Shown one piece after another: positions 46,110 through 57,954 of a stretch of 64,000 bases of DNA. The notes below the pieces were generated by a model. The model had not been told where the DNA came from and did not search any database. It saw nothing but the letters and a program-made list of their open reading frames with translations. The translations under genes and the position numbers were made by a program. Origin of the DNA: Tetradesmus obliquus (taxonomy: Eukaryota > Chlorophyta > Chlorophyceae > Sphaeropleales > Scenedesmaceae); NCBI GenBank assembly GCA_030272155.1, contig CP126195.1, positions 4,633,001 through 4,697,000 on the forward strand, given 5' to 3'. How positions within the stretch are numbered: the first letter of the stretch is position 1; each line of letters begins with the position of its first letter.

Positions 46110-46832
46110 CAGCTGGGCATGGTACAAACGTAGCATCTGCATTTTGCAACAAATCAACACAGCTTGCAAGCAGACAGCCATGCTGGCATAGCAACCTGCT
46201 GTACGTGGCAGGCACAGTAAGGCACAGCTGCCAGTGCTGCTGCTTTGGTTTGCTTGCATCCCAACTGCACAGCAGGGCCCCCACCTGCCAGCAGCAGCAG
46301 CTTCAAACTGCTAGTAATTTTGAGCTCCAGAATTCGCCTTGATCACACAAGAAGGATGTTTGCAGGAGACTGTGTGGAATACTAGTCCTCAACAAACTCT
46401 GTGCAGCCACACTAGCTGCACGCGCGCAGCAGCTGCCGGTGGGCCTGAAGCGGTGTTGCGCACTTTGTAACAGATATGACAGTTGAAACTGTATGTGCAG
46501 CGCACAGCGCCAAGCAGCAGAGCGCAACAGCAGCGGCAGGGCACTTGGCACACCAGAACTGCAGTGCCTGATCAGCCAGCAAGGGAAGCCCAGAAGTAGT
46601 ACATTACACATCAAAACATGTTGCAGGCAGCAGCACCCACAGCAACACTCTACAGCGCAAGTTAACATATGTAACAGTCGAGTCGGGGCACTTCAAGGCA
46701 ACGTGTTTTTAGCTCTTTTCTTGCAGCACACTGTGCCACTGCTAACAGCTCAAATTGATTTAGATTCGTCGTTGAAAGCTTGACATTTATATGTAGGCCA
46801 CTTGTTCGCTACGTTTGTACCATGCCCAGCTG
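46110..46832 (+). mobile_element. X element copy 1 (array left border)
   Basis: A 723-base element with a 25-base perfect terminal inverted repeat beginning CAGCTGGGCATGGTACAAAC. Open frames inside are short and on both strands, with no domain, so it looks non-coding. In the internal copies the repeat is extended by TCT outside (AGA on the other side), and the outside sequences are the ends of module M. At this copy the left flank is unrelated DNA (gctcgaagc), so this is the array's left edge. No direct target duplication is seen at any copy. X may be a terminal region of the larger unit rather than an independent insertion. Confidence 0.85.
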
Positions 46833-46940
46833 AGACCGGTCAAACTCCATGATGCCGCAGGCTGTTGTTTGACCTGACCAGTTACTTCTGTTCACACTGC
46901 TGCTAGAAGCACAGCTAACATATCCATACGTTTTGGATTC

Positions 46941-49144
46941 ATGCCTGCAGGGGGGCTGTCCATGGTGCGCAAGCACTCTTCAGGATGGAAGAGCAACCGC
47001 AGCACCACGGCCATGAGGGTGGCGGCGGTGGTGTGTGTGATAATGGCTTTGACCACAGCTGACGAAAAGTTTACGCCCGCATATTATTACAGAGAGCAGT
47101 ACCCTGACTACGCCAAGGAGGTACACGGGGACCTGAACCGGTTCTGCAAACTTCATCACAAGAACTTCACAGCAAACGGCACAGTGGCTACACCCAAGCA
47201 TGGCGGCAGGCCCTCAAATGTCCCACATGCTGTCGCCTTCCATGCCAGCACAATATTCAAGGCTGGCAAGGTGGTAAAGGCCTACCCATCTGCAGATTCA
47301 AAGAGAAAGGTTGATGTGCACGTGTGGTGGACTTCAATCGAAGTCGCATGTCAGGAAAATGACACACTGCGCCAGCTGTGCACTGACTACAACATCACAC
47401 CCAAGAGACTGCTGAAGTACATGAAATGGGCTGACCCCGACCTGGTGCGCAGGAGAATAGATGTGAAGCTGGACTTGACAAAGATACAGAAACAAAGGCG
47501 AAAGGCAGCAGCTGCGGCGCTGTGGCAGAAGTACCAAAGTGACCCCGACATGCTGCAGCGCATATATTTCATTGATGAGTGCAAATTCTGGATGTCAGAC
47601 CTGGCAGGCGGCTCCGTCAAGGTCTATTGTGATGCACACGATGAAAACGTGCATGCTGTGCTGCCATGCAAATGGATGCGCAAGGGCAAGGACGCAGAGC
47701 CGGTCAAGTTGCACTTTGTCTGCGCCGTCAACGCTGTGCACGGGCCCGTCTACTGCAAGTTTGTCACCGGCACAACAGACAACAAGGACCATGCTGGCAA
47801 CCTCAATGTACCGTACATGGTGAGTGTGCGCTGCTACTGCGCAGGCGCCTGCCATCGAAAGACATGCCAGCCCTGCTGTACTGTGTAGTAACAGTCCCGC
47901 AGTGCTTTTTTTAGTGCTGTAGTGAAGCTGCAGCGCTGCCCGTCCTCTGCTGTGAACATAACAGCAGAGTAACTTGGTGACAGTACAACGACACCACCTG
48001 CAACAGCAAGCTGGAAACCAATGTGCAAGGATTGGTGCATGTCACATCCGTGCGTGCTCACGCGCAGCACACTGCCCCCTGGCTGCAGCCAGTTGTCATA
48101 TGCTGCAGCGCAGAACTCAAAGTCGCGCTCCAGCACCTGCTGCCTGCTGCTGCTGTAATAACCCTTGTCATGACATGAGCCATCAGCTTGAATCAGCATG
48201 TTGTGCTGTGCATGGAGGAAATCAATCCCCCCATCCCACCAGTCCACTGCTACCTGAGCACACATACTGCTGCTGATGCCTAACCAGTACAGCATGCACA
48301 CCAGCTGCTCCTCGCTTGTGTGCATGTAGCCCATGCATGTGCCAACCATATCAGCCAGCACACATGCACACATCTTGCAATGAAGCGCTGCTGCTGTGGC
48401 GACTGCACGCGGCGCGCAGAACTTGAAGTGCTGCACACCTGGCAAGCAGCCAGTCAAGCCCCAGAACAATCTCTGCCCCCTCATAGACTTGGTGATGTAT
48501 CTGACCTTGTCTGCACTGAGCCTGATGTAGAAGCGTCCCATCGCATCCATCCGCACCGCTGCGTTGCGCTCCTGCGCTGCTAACAAGGCTGCGCGCTGCC
48601 AATCCGGCAATTCTTGCACCTGCAGTTGAAGGACAAACCAACCCAGCAGGCCAAGAGCATGACTCAGCTGGAGTTTGTTCACTGCATGATGGACGTCAAA
48701 GACATAGCCAACCAACAGCAGGCGCAGCGCGGCACTACGCCGCTGTACATCTTTGACAACCCAAGTGTTCACCTGGGGAAGGATGGCCTACAGATGTTGG
48801 TTGCAGGTGGCATCAATGAAGATCAACTGCTGCACATTGCACCCTACTCCCCAGATTTCAACAAGCCCATTGAACATGCATTTGGCAGCCTCAAAGCAGC
48901 CTTCCGCAACTACTTGTATAACAGCTGCCAGCTGGGTGGTGCTGATGTGAAGCCGCGAGACCTGCAGCGCGGCCTGTACAACACCTTTATGAAGATCACA
49001 GCTGCATCTGTCATGGCTGATGTATTGAAGCTGCCAGATTTGTGGAACATGGTGCGCAGCCGCAAGAGGAGTCTTTGTGTGTGCCGAGACGGGAAGCAGC
49101 GCCGCGGCACTGCTGGCGACTACCCCAGGAAAGACCAGCGCTGA
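46941..49144 (+). CDS. Tc1/mariner-IS630 superfamily transposase, two exons (copy 1)
   Basis: Exons 46941-47819 and 48626-49144 join in phase 0 (ATG/GTGAGT ... CTGCAG) to give 465 residues. The catalytic triad is visible: IYFIDECKFWM (first Asp, exon 1), LYIFDNPSVH (second Asp) and PYSPDFNKPIEHAFGSLK (Glu). There are 38 residues between second Asp and Glu, so DD38E. The SPDFN-PIEH-F-LK block is the hallmark of this superfamily. The N-terminal ~200 residues are basic and helical and should include the DNA-binding region. The start could also be the inner MVRKHSSGWK at residue 8. A TGTAA near 49554 may end the transcript. The intron is about 806 bases and holds the antisense nuclease-like frame. 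All domains are intact, so the copy may be active. Known members cut and paste DNA at TA dinucleotides, but I found no TA target duplication here. Confidence 0.85.
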
Positions 49145-49328
49145 GTCTGCTGTTGTGCTGCTGCATGGCATGTAGGGATTGTGGCTGTCAGCTGCATGCA
49201 AGATGGCTGGCCAGCAGTGCACAGGGTGTCACTCAGATAGCCCTTGAGCTCACCTGTTTGAGGGCACCTGCGCTTGTCGCCGTCCTGCATGTTCGCACCG
49301 CCCGGGGCTTGGGAGGTGCTGGCACCAT
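47834..49328 (-). CDS. Antisense zinc-ribbon/Vsr-like nuclease gene interleaved with the transposase (copy 1)
   Basis: The main exon 47834-48619 encodes 261 residues and fills the transposase intron almost end to end, its stop lying 15 bases from the transposase donor. A short exon 49254-49328 starts with ATG (MVPAPPKPRAVRT), ends KQ/GTGAGC, and joins in phase 0 to VQELPDWQRAALLAAQERNA. The 634-base intron would contain transposase exon 2. Visible features of the main exon: a Cys cluster FKFCAP and ALHCKMCAC (residues ~66-86); HTSEEQLVCMLYWLGI (~100-115); GGIDFLHAQHNMLIQADGSC (~130-149), the D-x(n)-(E/Q)-x-D pattern of Vsr/DUF559-type PD-(D/E)XK nucleases, with Gln where Glu is usual; LERDFEFCAAAYDNWL; GGSVLRVSTHGCDMH; and GGVVVLSPSYSAVM. 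Nuclease identity is by pattern only. The short exon is less certain than the main frame. Confidence 0.55.
48620..48625. other. Palindromic CTGCAG used as splice acceptor on both strands
   Basis: On plus, CTGCAG precedes transposase exon 2 at 48626. On minus, the same six bases precede the nuclease-like exon at 48619. Because the site is a perfect palindrome, each strand reads a CAG acceptor. Equivalent sites are at 52902-52907, 57163-57168 and 61466-61471. Confidence 0.55.
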
Positions 49329-50391
49329 GCTGCTGTAGGGTGGTTACTTCCTGGTGTTCACCTGAGAGCGAGTGTGGGAACAAAATGGCATGTTCAGAAG
49401 CTTATTGTATGAGTAAACTACATGTGGATGTTGTGCTTTGGTGCTCAGACTTGTCAGGAGTGGTTCCTGCTTCAAACGACTGCTGCAAGGCAGCACGGCA
49501 CTTGGTGCCCATTTCACATACAGGCATTTGCAGTCATGCTGAATTGCCTAATGTAATGGTAAAATTCCTGACATAATTCAACTACGCTCGTAGCTCTTGA
49601 ACATGGCTCCTGCTGCTGTCACTCGCGTTGGTTGTGACGACTGTTGGCCTGCCAAGCGATATGCACGGAGCCTGCAAGAAACCTTGCGGTCGATTAACTG
49701 TTAAATTTGATGATTGATTTAAGCATGGCTTGAGCCGAAATAAACTGCGATATGGTGAAGAACTTCAAGACGGAAAGGTGCCCTGAAACAAGCCTGCTCC
49801 GAGCCACACAGCTGCCACGCTGCCAACTTATCATCGTCGACACATTATGCAACGTACCTTTGGTTGAAGCAGAAAACCAATCCTGACGGGCCCTCGCAAG
49901 CCCACGTTGCAGGTGAGCCTGACGGGTCAACACGGATGTCCAGAGCACTGCAGCTCGATCGCGTTGCTGCAGCACCTGCATACAATTTGTTTTGAACATT
50001 GAACGACGTTAAACACAGCGCAGTGCTGAAAGGCTTCGCCAAAAAATTAGGTGGCAGCAGTGAGGCACCTGCTGGCACATGCTGCTGCTGTCACGCCCAC
50101 CAACAACTGCAGTTGAAAAACACATGCCACCGTGATTCACAGCACACATAGCTGTAACGTTTCCTGTTGTCTGCTGCTGCTGCTGCTCCTGCCCAGGCAG
50201 ATATCATATATTGCAAACAGTGCTACTGCCGCAGTAAAATCAGCTGCATACCCAGCAGCAGCAGGAGCACATCAGCCATAGCATAAAAAGGTAGGTGTGC
50301 ACTTCAGGCACCAAGTCCAGGAACAGCAACAGAAGGGATGCAGTGCAGGCTAAGAACTGCTGCAGCAAAGGCTGGCATGCAATCACAGTCT

Positions 50392-51114
50392 CAGCTGGGC
50401 ATGGTACAAACGTAGCATCTGCATTTTGCAACAAATCAACACAGCTTGCAAGCAGACAGCCATGCTGGCATAGCAACCTGCTGTACGTGGCAGGCACAGT
50501 AAGGCACAGCTGCCAGTGCTGCTGCTTTGGTTTGCTTGCATCCCAACTGCACAGCAGGGCCCCCACCTGCCAGCAGCAGCAGCTTCAAACTGCTAGTAAT
50601 TTTGAGCTCCAGAATTCGCCTTGATCACACAAGAAGGATGTTTGCAGGAGACTGTGTGGAATACTAGTCCTCAACAAACTCTGTGCAGCCACACTAGCTG
50701 CACGCGCGCAGCAGCTGCCGGTGGGCCTGAAGCGGTGTTGCGCACTTTGTAACAGATATGACAGTTGAAACTGTATGTGCAGCGCACAGCGCCAAGCAGC
50801 AGAGCGCAACAGCAGCGGCAGGGCACTTGGCACACCAGAACTGCAGTGCCTGATCAGCCAGCAAGGGAAGCCCAGAAGTAGTACATTACACATCAAAACA
50901 TGTTGCAGGCAGCAGCACCCACAGCAACACTCTACAGCGCAAGTTAACATATGTAACAGTCGAGTCGGGGCACTTCAAGGCAACGTGTTTTTAGCTCTTT
51001 TCTTGCAGCACACTGTGCCACTGCTAACAGCTCAAATTGATTTAGATTCGTCGTTGAAAGCTTGACATTTATATGTAGGCCACTTGTTCGCTACGTTTGT
51101 ACCATGCCCAGCTG
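50392..51114 (+). mobile_element. X element copy 2
   Basis: Same 723 bases as copy 1, same orientation, offset 4282. Left flank is the M1 end (cacagtct), right flank the M2 start (agaccggtc). Confidence 0.9.
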
Positions 51115-51222
51115 AGACCGGTCAAACTCCATGATGCCGCAGGCTGTTGTTTGACCTGACCAGTTACTTCTGTTCACACTGCTGCTAGAAGCACAGCTAA
51201 CATATCCATACGTTTTGGATTC

Positions 51223-53426
51223 ATGCCTGCAGGGGGGCTGTCCATGGTGCGCAAGCACTCTTCAGGATGGAAGAGCAACCGCAGCACCACGGCCATGAGG
51301 GTGGCGGCGGTGGTGTGTGTGATAATGGCTTTGACCACAGCTGACGAAAAGTTTACGCCCGCATATTATTACAGAGAGCAGTACCCTGACTACGCCAAGG
51401 AGGTACACGGGGACCTGAACCGGTTCTGCAAACTTCATCACAAGAACTTCACAGCAAACGGCACAGTGGCTACACCCAAGCATGGCGGCAGGCCCTCAAA
51501 TGTCCCACATGCTGTCGCCTTCCATGCCAGCACAATATTCAAGGCTGGCAAGGTGGTAAAGGCCTACCCATCTGCAGATTCAAAGAGAAAGGTTGATGTG
51601 CACGTGTGGTGGACTTCAATCGAAGTCGCATGTCAGGAAAATGACACACTGCGCCAGCTGTGCACTGACTACAACATCACACCCAAGAGACTGCTGAAGT
51701 ACATGAAATGGGCTGACCCCGACCTGGTGCGCAGGAGAATAGATGTGAAGCTGGACTTGACAAAGATACAGAAACAAAGGCGAAAGGCAGCAGCTGCGGC
51801 GCTGTGGCAGAAGTACCAAAGTGACCCCGACATGCTGCAGCGCATATATTTCATTGATGAGTGCAAATTCTGGATGTCAGACCTGGCAGGCGGCTCCGTC
51901 AAGGTCTATTGTGATGCACACGATGAAAACGTGCATGCTGTGCTGCCATGCAAATGGATGCGCAAGGGCAAGGACGCAGAGCCGGTCAAGTTGCACTTTG
52001 TCTGCGCCGTCAACGCTGTGCACGGGCCCGTCTACTGCAAGTTTGTCACCGGCACAACAGACAACAAGGACCATGCTGGCAACCTCAATGTACCGTACAT
52101 GGTGAGTGTGCGCTGCTACTGCGCAGGCGCCTGCCATCGAAAGACATGCCAGCCCTGCTGTACTGTGTAGTAACAGTCCCGCAGTGCTTTTTTTAGTGCT
52201 GTAGTGAAGCTGCAGCGCTGCCCGTCCTCTGCTGTGAACATAACAGCAGAGTAACTTGGTGACAGTACAACGACACCACCTGCAACAGCAAGCTGGAAAC
52301 CAATGTGCAAGGATTGGTGCATGTCACATCCGTGCGTGCTCACGCGCAGCACACTGCCCCCTGGCTGCAGCCAGTTGTCATATGCTGCAGCGCAGAACTC
52401 AAAGTCGCGCTCCAGCACCTGCTGCCTGCTGCTGCTGTAATAACCCTTGTCATGACATGAGCCATCAGCTTGAATCAGCATGTTGTGCTGTGCATGGAGG
52501 AAATCAATCCCCCCATCCCACCAGTCCACTGCTACCTGAGCACACATACTGCTGCTGATGCCTAACCAGTACAGCATGCACACCAGCTGCTCCTCGCTTG
52601 TGTGCATGTAGCCCATGCATGTGCCAACCATATCAGCCAGCACACATGCACACATCTTGCAATGAAGCGCTGCTGCTGTGGCGACTGCACGCGGCGCGCA
52701 GAACTTGAAGTGCTGCACACCTGGCAAGCAGCCAGTCAAGCCCCAGAACAATCTCTGCCCCCTCATAGACTTGGTGATGTATCTGACCTTGTCTGCACTG
52801 AGCCTGATGTAGAAGCGTCCCATCGCATCCATCCGCACCGCTGCGTTGCGCTCCTGCGCTGCTAACAAGGCTGCGCGCTGCCAATCCGGCAATTCTTGCA
52901 CCTGCAGTTGAAGGACAAACCAACCCAGCAGGCCAAGAGCATGACTCAGCTGGAGTTTGTTCACTGCATGATGGACGTCAAAGACATAGCCAACCAACAG
53001 CAGGCGCAGCGCGGCACTACGCCGCTGTACATCTTTGACAACCCAAGTGTTCACCTGGGGAAGGATGGCCTACAGATGTTGGTTGCAGGTGGCATCAATG
53101 AAGATCAACTGCTGCACATTGCACCCTACTCCCCAGATTTCAACAAGCCCATTGAACATGCATTTGGCAGCCTCAAAGCAGCCTTCCGCAACTACTTGTA
53201 TAACAGCTGCCAGCTGGGTGGTGCTGATGTGAAGCCGCGAGACCTGCAGCGCGGCCTGTACAACACCTTTATGAAGATCACAGCTGCATCTGTCATGGCT
53301 GATGTATTGAAGCTGCCAGATTTGTGGAACATGGTGCGCAGCCGCAAGAGGAGTCTTTGTGTGTGCCGAGACGGGAAGCAGCGCCGCGGCACTGCTGGCG
53401 ACTACCCCAGGAAAGACCAGCGCTGA
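51223..53426 (+). CDS. DDE transposase, copy 2
   Basis: Exons 51223-52101 and 52908-53426. The predicted protein is the same as copy 1 with the DD38E triad and both splice sites kept. Confidence 0.85.
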
Positions 53427-53610
53427 GTCTGCTGTTGTGCTGCTGCATGGCATGTAGGGATTGTGGCTGTCAGCTGCATGCAAGATGGCTGGCCAGCAGT
53501 GCACAGGGTGTCACTCAGATAGCCCTTGAGCTCACCTGTTTGAGGGCACCTGCGCTTGTCGCCGTCCTGCATGTTCGCACCGCCCGGGGCTTGGGAGGTG
53601 CTGGCACCAT
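52116..53610 (-). CDS. Antisense nuclease-like gene, copy 2
   Basis: Main exon 52116-52901, short ATG exon 53536-53610. Same predicted protein and layout as copy 1. Confidence 0.55.
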
Positions 53611-54673
53611 GCTGCTGTAGGGTGGTTACTTCCTGGTGTTCACCTGAGAGCGAGTGTGGGAACAAAATGGCATGTTCAGAAGCTTATTGTATGAGTAAAC
53701 TACATGTGGATGTTGTGCTTTGGTGCTCAGACTTGTCAGGAGTGGTTCCTGCTTCAAACGACTGCTGCAAGGCAGCACGGCACTTGGTGCCCATTTCACA
53801 TACAGGCATTTGCAGTCATGCTGAATTGCCGAATGTAATGGTAAAATTCCTGACATAATTCAACTACGCTCGTAGCTCTTGAACATGGCTCCTGCTGCTG
53901 TCACTCGCGTTGGTTGTGACGACTGTTGGCCTGCCAAGCGATATGCACGGAGCCTGCAAGAAACCTTGCGGTCGATTAACTGTTAAATTTGATGATTGAT
54001 TTAAGCATGGCTTGAGCCGAAATAAACTGCGATATGGTGAAGAACTTCAAGACGGAAAGGTGCCCTGAAACAAGCCTGCTCCGAGCCACACAGCTGCCAC
54101 GCTGCCAACTTATCATCGTCGACACATTATGCAACGTACCTTTGGTTGAAGCAGAAAACCAATCCTGACGGGCCCTCGCAAGCCCACGTTGCAGGTGAGC
54201 CTGACGGGTCAACACGGATGTCCAGAGCACTGCAGCTCGATCGCGTTGCTGCAGCACCTGCATACAATTTGTTTTGAACATTGAACGACGTTAAACACAG
54301 CGCAGTGCTGAAAGGCTTCGCCAAAAAATTAGGTGGCAGCAGTGAGGCACCTGCTGGCACATGCTGCTGCTGTCACGCCCACCAACAACTGCAGTTGAAA
54401 AACACATGCCACCGTGATTCACAGCACACATAGCTGTAACGTTTCCTGTTGTCTGCTGCTGCTGCTGCTCCTGCCCAGGCAGATATCATATATTGCAAAC
54501 AGTGCTACTGCCGCAGTAAAATCAGCTGCATACCCAGCAGCAGCAGGAGCACATCAGCCATAGCATAAAAAGGTAGGTGTGCACTTCAGGCACCAAGTCC
54601 AGGAACAGCAACAGAAGGGATGCAGTGCAGGCTAAGAACTGCTGCAGCAAAGGCTGGCATGCAATCACAGTCT

Positions 54674-55396
54674 CAGCTGGGCATGGTACAAACGTAGCGA
54701 ACAAGTGGCCTACATATAAATGTCAAGCTTTCAACGACGAATCTAAATCAATTTGAGCTGTTAGCAGTGGCACAGTGTGCTGCAAGAAAAGAGCTAAAAA
54801 CACGTTGCCTTGAAGTGCCCCGACTCGACTGTTACATATGTTAACTTGCGCTGTAGAGTGTTGCTGTGGGTGCTGCTGCCTGCAACATGTTTTGATGTGT
54901 AATGTACTACTTCTGGGCTTCCCTTGCTGGCTGATCAGGCACTGCAGTTCTGGTGTGCCAAGTGCCCTGCCGCTGCTGTTGCGCTCTGCTGCTTGGCGCT
55001 GTGCGCTGCACATACAGTTTCAACTGTCATATCTGTTACAAAGTGCGCAACACCGCTTCAGGCCCACCGGCAGCTGCTGCGCGCGTGCAGCTAGTGTGGC
55101 TGCACAGAGTTTGTTGAGGACTAGTATTCCACACAGTCTCCTGCAAACATCCTTCTTGTGTGATCAAGGCGAATTCTGGAGCTCAAAATTACTAGCAGTT
55201 TGAAGCTGCTGCTGCTGGCAGGTGGGGGCCCTGCTGTGCAGTTGGGATGCAAGCAAACCAAAGCAGCAGCACTGGCAGCTGTGCCTTACTGTGCCTGCCA
55301 CGTACAGCAGGTTGCTATGCCAGCATGGCTGTCTGCTTGCAAGCTGTGTTGATTTGTTGCAAAATGCAGATGCTACGTTTGTACCATGCCCAGCTG
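54674..55396 (-). mobile_element. X element copy 3, inverted; centre of a palindrome
   Basis: Reverse orientation of copies 1 and 2. Its left flank is gcaatcacagtct and its right flank agactgtgattgc, that is, the same M end facing inwards from both sides. M2 and inverted M3 therefore form a large palindrome around it, with arms of 3559 bases. Confidence 0.9.
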
Positions 55397-56459
55397 AGAC
55401 TGTGATTGCATGCCAGCCTTTGCTGCAGCAGTTCTTAGCCTGCACTGCATCCCTTCTGTTGCTGTTCCTGGACTTGGTGCCTGAAGTGCACACCTACCTT
55501 TTTATGCTATGGCTGATGTGCTCCTGCTGCTGCTGGGTATGCAGCTGATTTTACTGCGGCAGTAGCACTGTTTGCAATATATGATATCTGCCTGGGCAGG
55601 AGCAGCAGCAGCAGCAGACAACAGGAAACGTTACAGCTATGTGTGCTGTGAATCACGGTGGCATGTGTTTTTCAACTGCAGTTGTTGGTGGGCGTGACAG
55701 CAGCAGCATGTGCCAGCAGGTGCCTCACTGCTGCCACCTAATTTTTTGGCGAAGCCTTTCAGCACTGCGCTGTGTTTAACGTCGTTCAATGTTCAAAACA
55801 AATTGTATGCAGGTGCTGCAGCAACGCGATCGAGCTGCAGTGCTCTGGACATCCGTGTTGACCCGTCAGGCTCACCTGCAACGTGGGCTTGCGAGGGCCC
55901 GTCAGGATTGGTTTTCTGCTTCAACCAAAGGTACGTTGCATAATGTGTCGACGATGATAAGTTGGCAGCGTGGCAGCTGTGTGGCTCGGAGCAGGCTTGT
56001 TTCAGGGCACCTTTCCGTCTTGAAGTTCTTCACCATATCGCAGTTTATTTCGGCTCAAGCCATGCTTAAATCAATCATCAAATTTAACAGTTAATCGACC
56101 GCAAGGTTTCTTGCAGGCTCCGTGCATATCGCTTGGCAGGCCAACAGTCGTCACAACCAACGCGAGTGACAGCAGCAGGAGCCATGTTCAAGAGCTACGA
56201 GCGTAGTTGAATTATGTCAGGAATTTTACCATTACATTCGGCAATTCAGCATGACTGCAAATGCCTGTATGTGAAATGGGCACCAAGTGCCGTGCTGCCT
56301 TGCAGCAGTCGTTTGAAGCAGGAACCACTCCTGACAAGTCTGAGCACCAAAGCACAACATCCACATGTAGTTTACTCATACAATAAGCTTCTGAACATGC
56401 CATTTTGTTCCCACACTCGCTCTCAGGTGAACACCAGGAAGTAACCACCCTACAGCAGC

Positions 56460-57954
56460 ATGGTGCCAGCACCTCCCAAGCCCCGGGCGGTGCGAACATG
56501 CAGGACGGCGACAAGCGCAGGTGCCCTCAAACAGGTGAGCTCAAGGGCTATCTGAGTGACACCCTGTGCACTGCTGGCCAGCCATCTTGCATGCAGCTGA
56601 CAGCCACAATCCCTACATGCCATGCAGCAGCACAACAGCAGACTCAGCGCTGGTCTTTCCTGGGGTAGTCGCCAGCAGTGCCGCGGCGCTGCTTCCCGTC
56701 TCGGCACACACAAAGACTCCTCTTGCGGCTGCGCACCATGTTCCACAAATCTGGCAGCTTCAATACATCAGCCATGACAGATGCAGCTGTGATCTTCATA
56801 AAGGTGTTGTACAGGCCGCGCTGCAGGTCTCGCGGCTTCACATCAGCACCACCCAGCTGGCAGCTGTTATACAAGTAGTTGCGGAAGGCTGCTTTGAGGC
56901 TGCCAAATGCATGTTCAATGGGCTTGTTGAAATCTGGGGAGTAGGGTGCAATGTGCAGCAGTTGATCTTCATTGATGCCACCTGCAACCAACATCTGTAG
57001 GCCATCCTTCCCCAGGTGAACACTTGGGTTGTCAAAGATGTACAGCGGCGTAGTGCCGCGCTGCGCCTGCTGTTGGTTGGCTATGTCTTTGACGTCCATC
57101 ATGCAGTGAACAAACTCCAGCTGAGTCATGCTCTTGGCCTGCTGGGTTGGTTTGTCCTTCAACTGCAGGTGCAAGAATTGCCGGATTGGCAGCGCGCAGC
57201 CTTGTTAGCAGCGCAGGAGCGCAACGCAGCGGTGCGGATGGATGCGATGGGACGCTTCTACATCAGGCTCAGTGCAGACAAGGTCAGATACATCACCAAG
57301 TCTATGAGGGGGCAGAGATTGTTCTGGGGCTTGACTGGCTGCTTGCCAGGTGTGCAGCACTTCAAGTTCTGCGCGCCGCGTGCAGTCGCCACAGCAGCAG
57401 CGCTTCATTGCAAGATGTGTGCATGTGTGCTGGCTGATATGGTTGGCACATGCATGGGCTACATGCACACAAGCGAGGAGCAGCTGGTGTGCATGCTGTA
57501 CTGGTTAGGCATCAGCAGCAGTATGTGTGCTCAGGTAGCAGTGGACTGGTGGGATGGGGGGATTGATTTCCTCCATGCACAGCACAACATGCTGATTCAA
57601 GCTGATGGCTCATGTCATGACAAGGGTTATTACAGCAGCAGCAGGCAGCAGGTGCTGGAGCGCGACTTTGAGTTCTGCGCTGCAGCATATGACAACTGGC
57701 TGCAGCCAGGGGGCAGTGTGCTGCGCGTGAGCACGCACGGATGTGACATGCACCAATCCTTGCACATTGGTTTCCAGCTTGCTGTTGCAGGTGGTGTCGT
57801 TGTACTGTCACCAAGTTACTCTGCTGTTATGTTCACAGCAGAGGACGGGCAGCGCTGCAGCTTCACTACAGCACTAAAAAAAGCACTGCGGGACTGTTAC
57901 TACACAGTACAGCAGGGCTGGCATGTCTTTCGATGGCAGGCGCCTGCGCAGTAG
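56460..57954 (+). CDS. Antisense nuclease-like gene, copy 3 (inverted)
   Basis: Plus-strand short ATG exon 56460-56534 and main exon 57169-57954, same predicted protein as copy 1. Confidence 0.55.

Larger units (their letters stand above)
46833..50391 (+). mobile_element. M module copy 1 (transposase/nuclease unit)
   Basis: This 3559-base module begins agaccggtcaaactccatga and ends gcaatcacagtct. It holds a two-exon transposase on the plus strand and an interleaved reading frame on the minus strand. Its right half (49145-50391) has no clear gene apart from the short antisense exon at 49254-49328; frames there such as 49845-50078 (minus) are unassigned. It differs from copies 2-4 at one base that I noticed (gcctaatg here, gccgaatg there, near 49550). 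Confidence 0.85.
51115..54673 (+). mobile_element. M module copy 2
   Basis: Full-length, direct orientation, 4282 bases after copy 1. Its right flank is the inverted X copy 3. Confidence 0.9.

Noticed and set aside
46303..46783. 96- and 121-codon frames inside X, repeated five times
   Set aside because: The two lie on opposite strands of the same bases and have no domain; repetition reflects identical DNA, not selection.
46941..49144. Bacterial IS630 contamination
   Set aside because: The transposase gene has a spliceosomal-type intron with good borders, and the array joins algal DNA at 46110.
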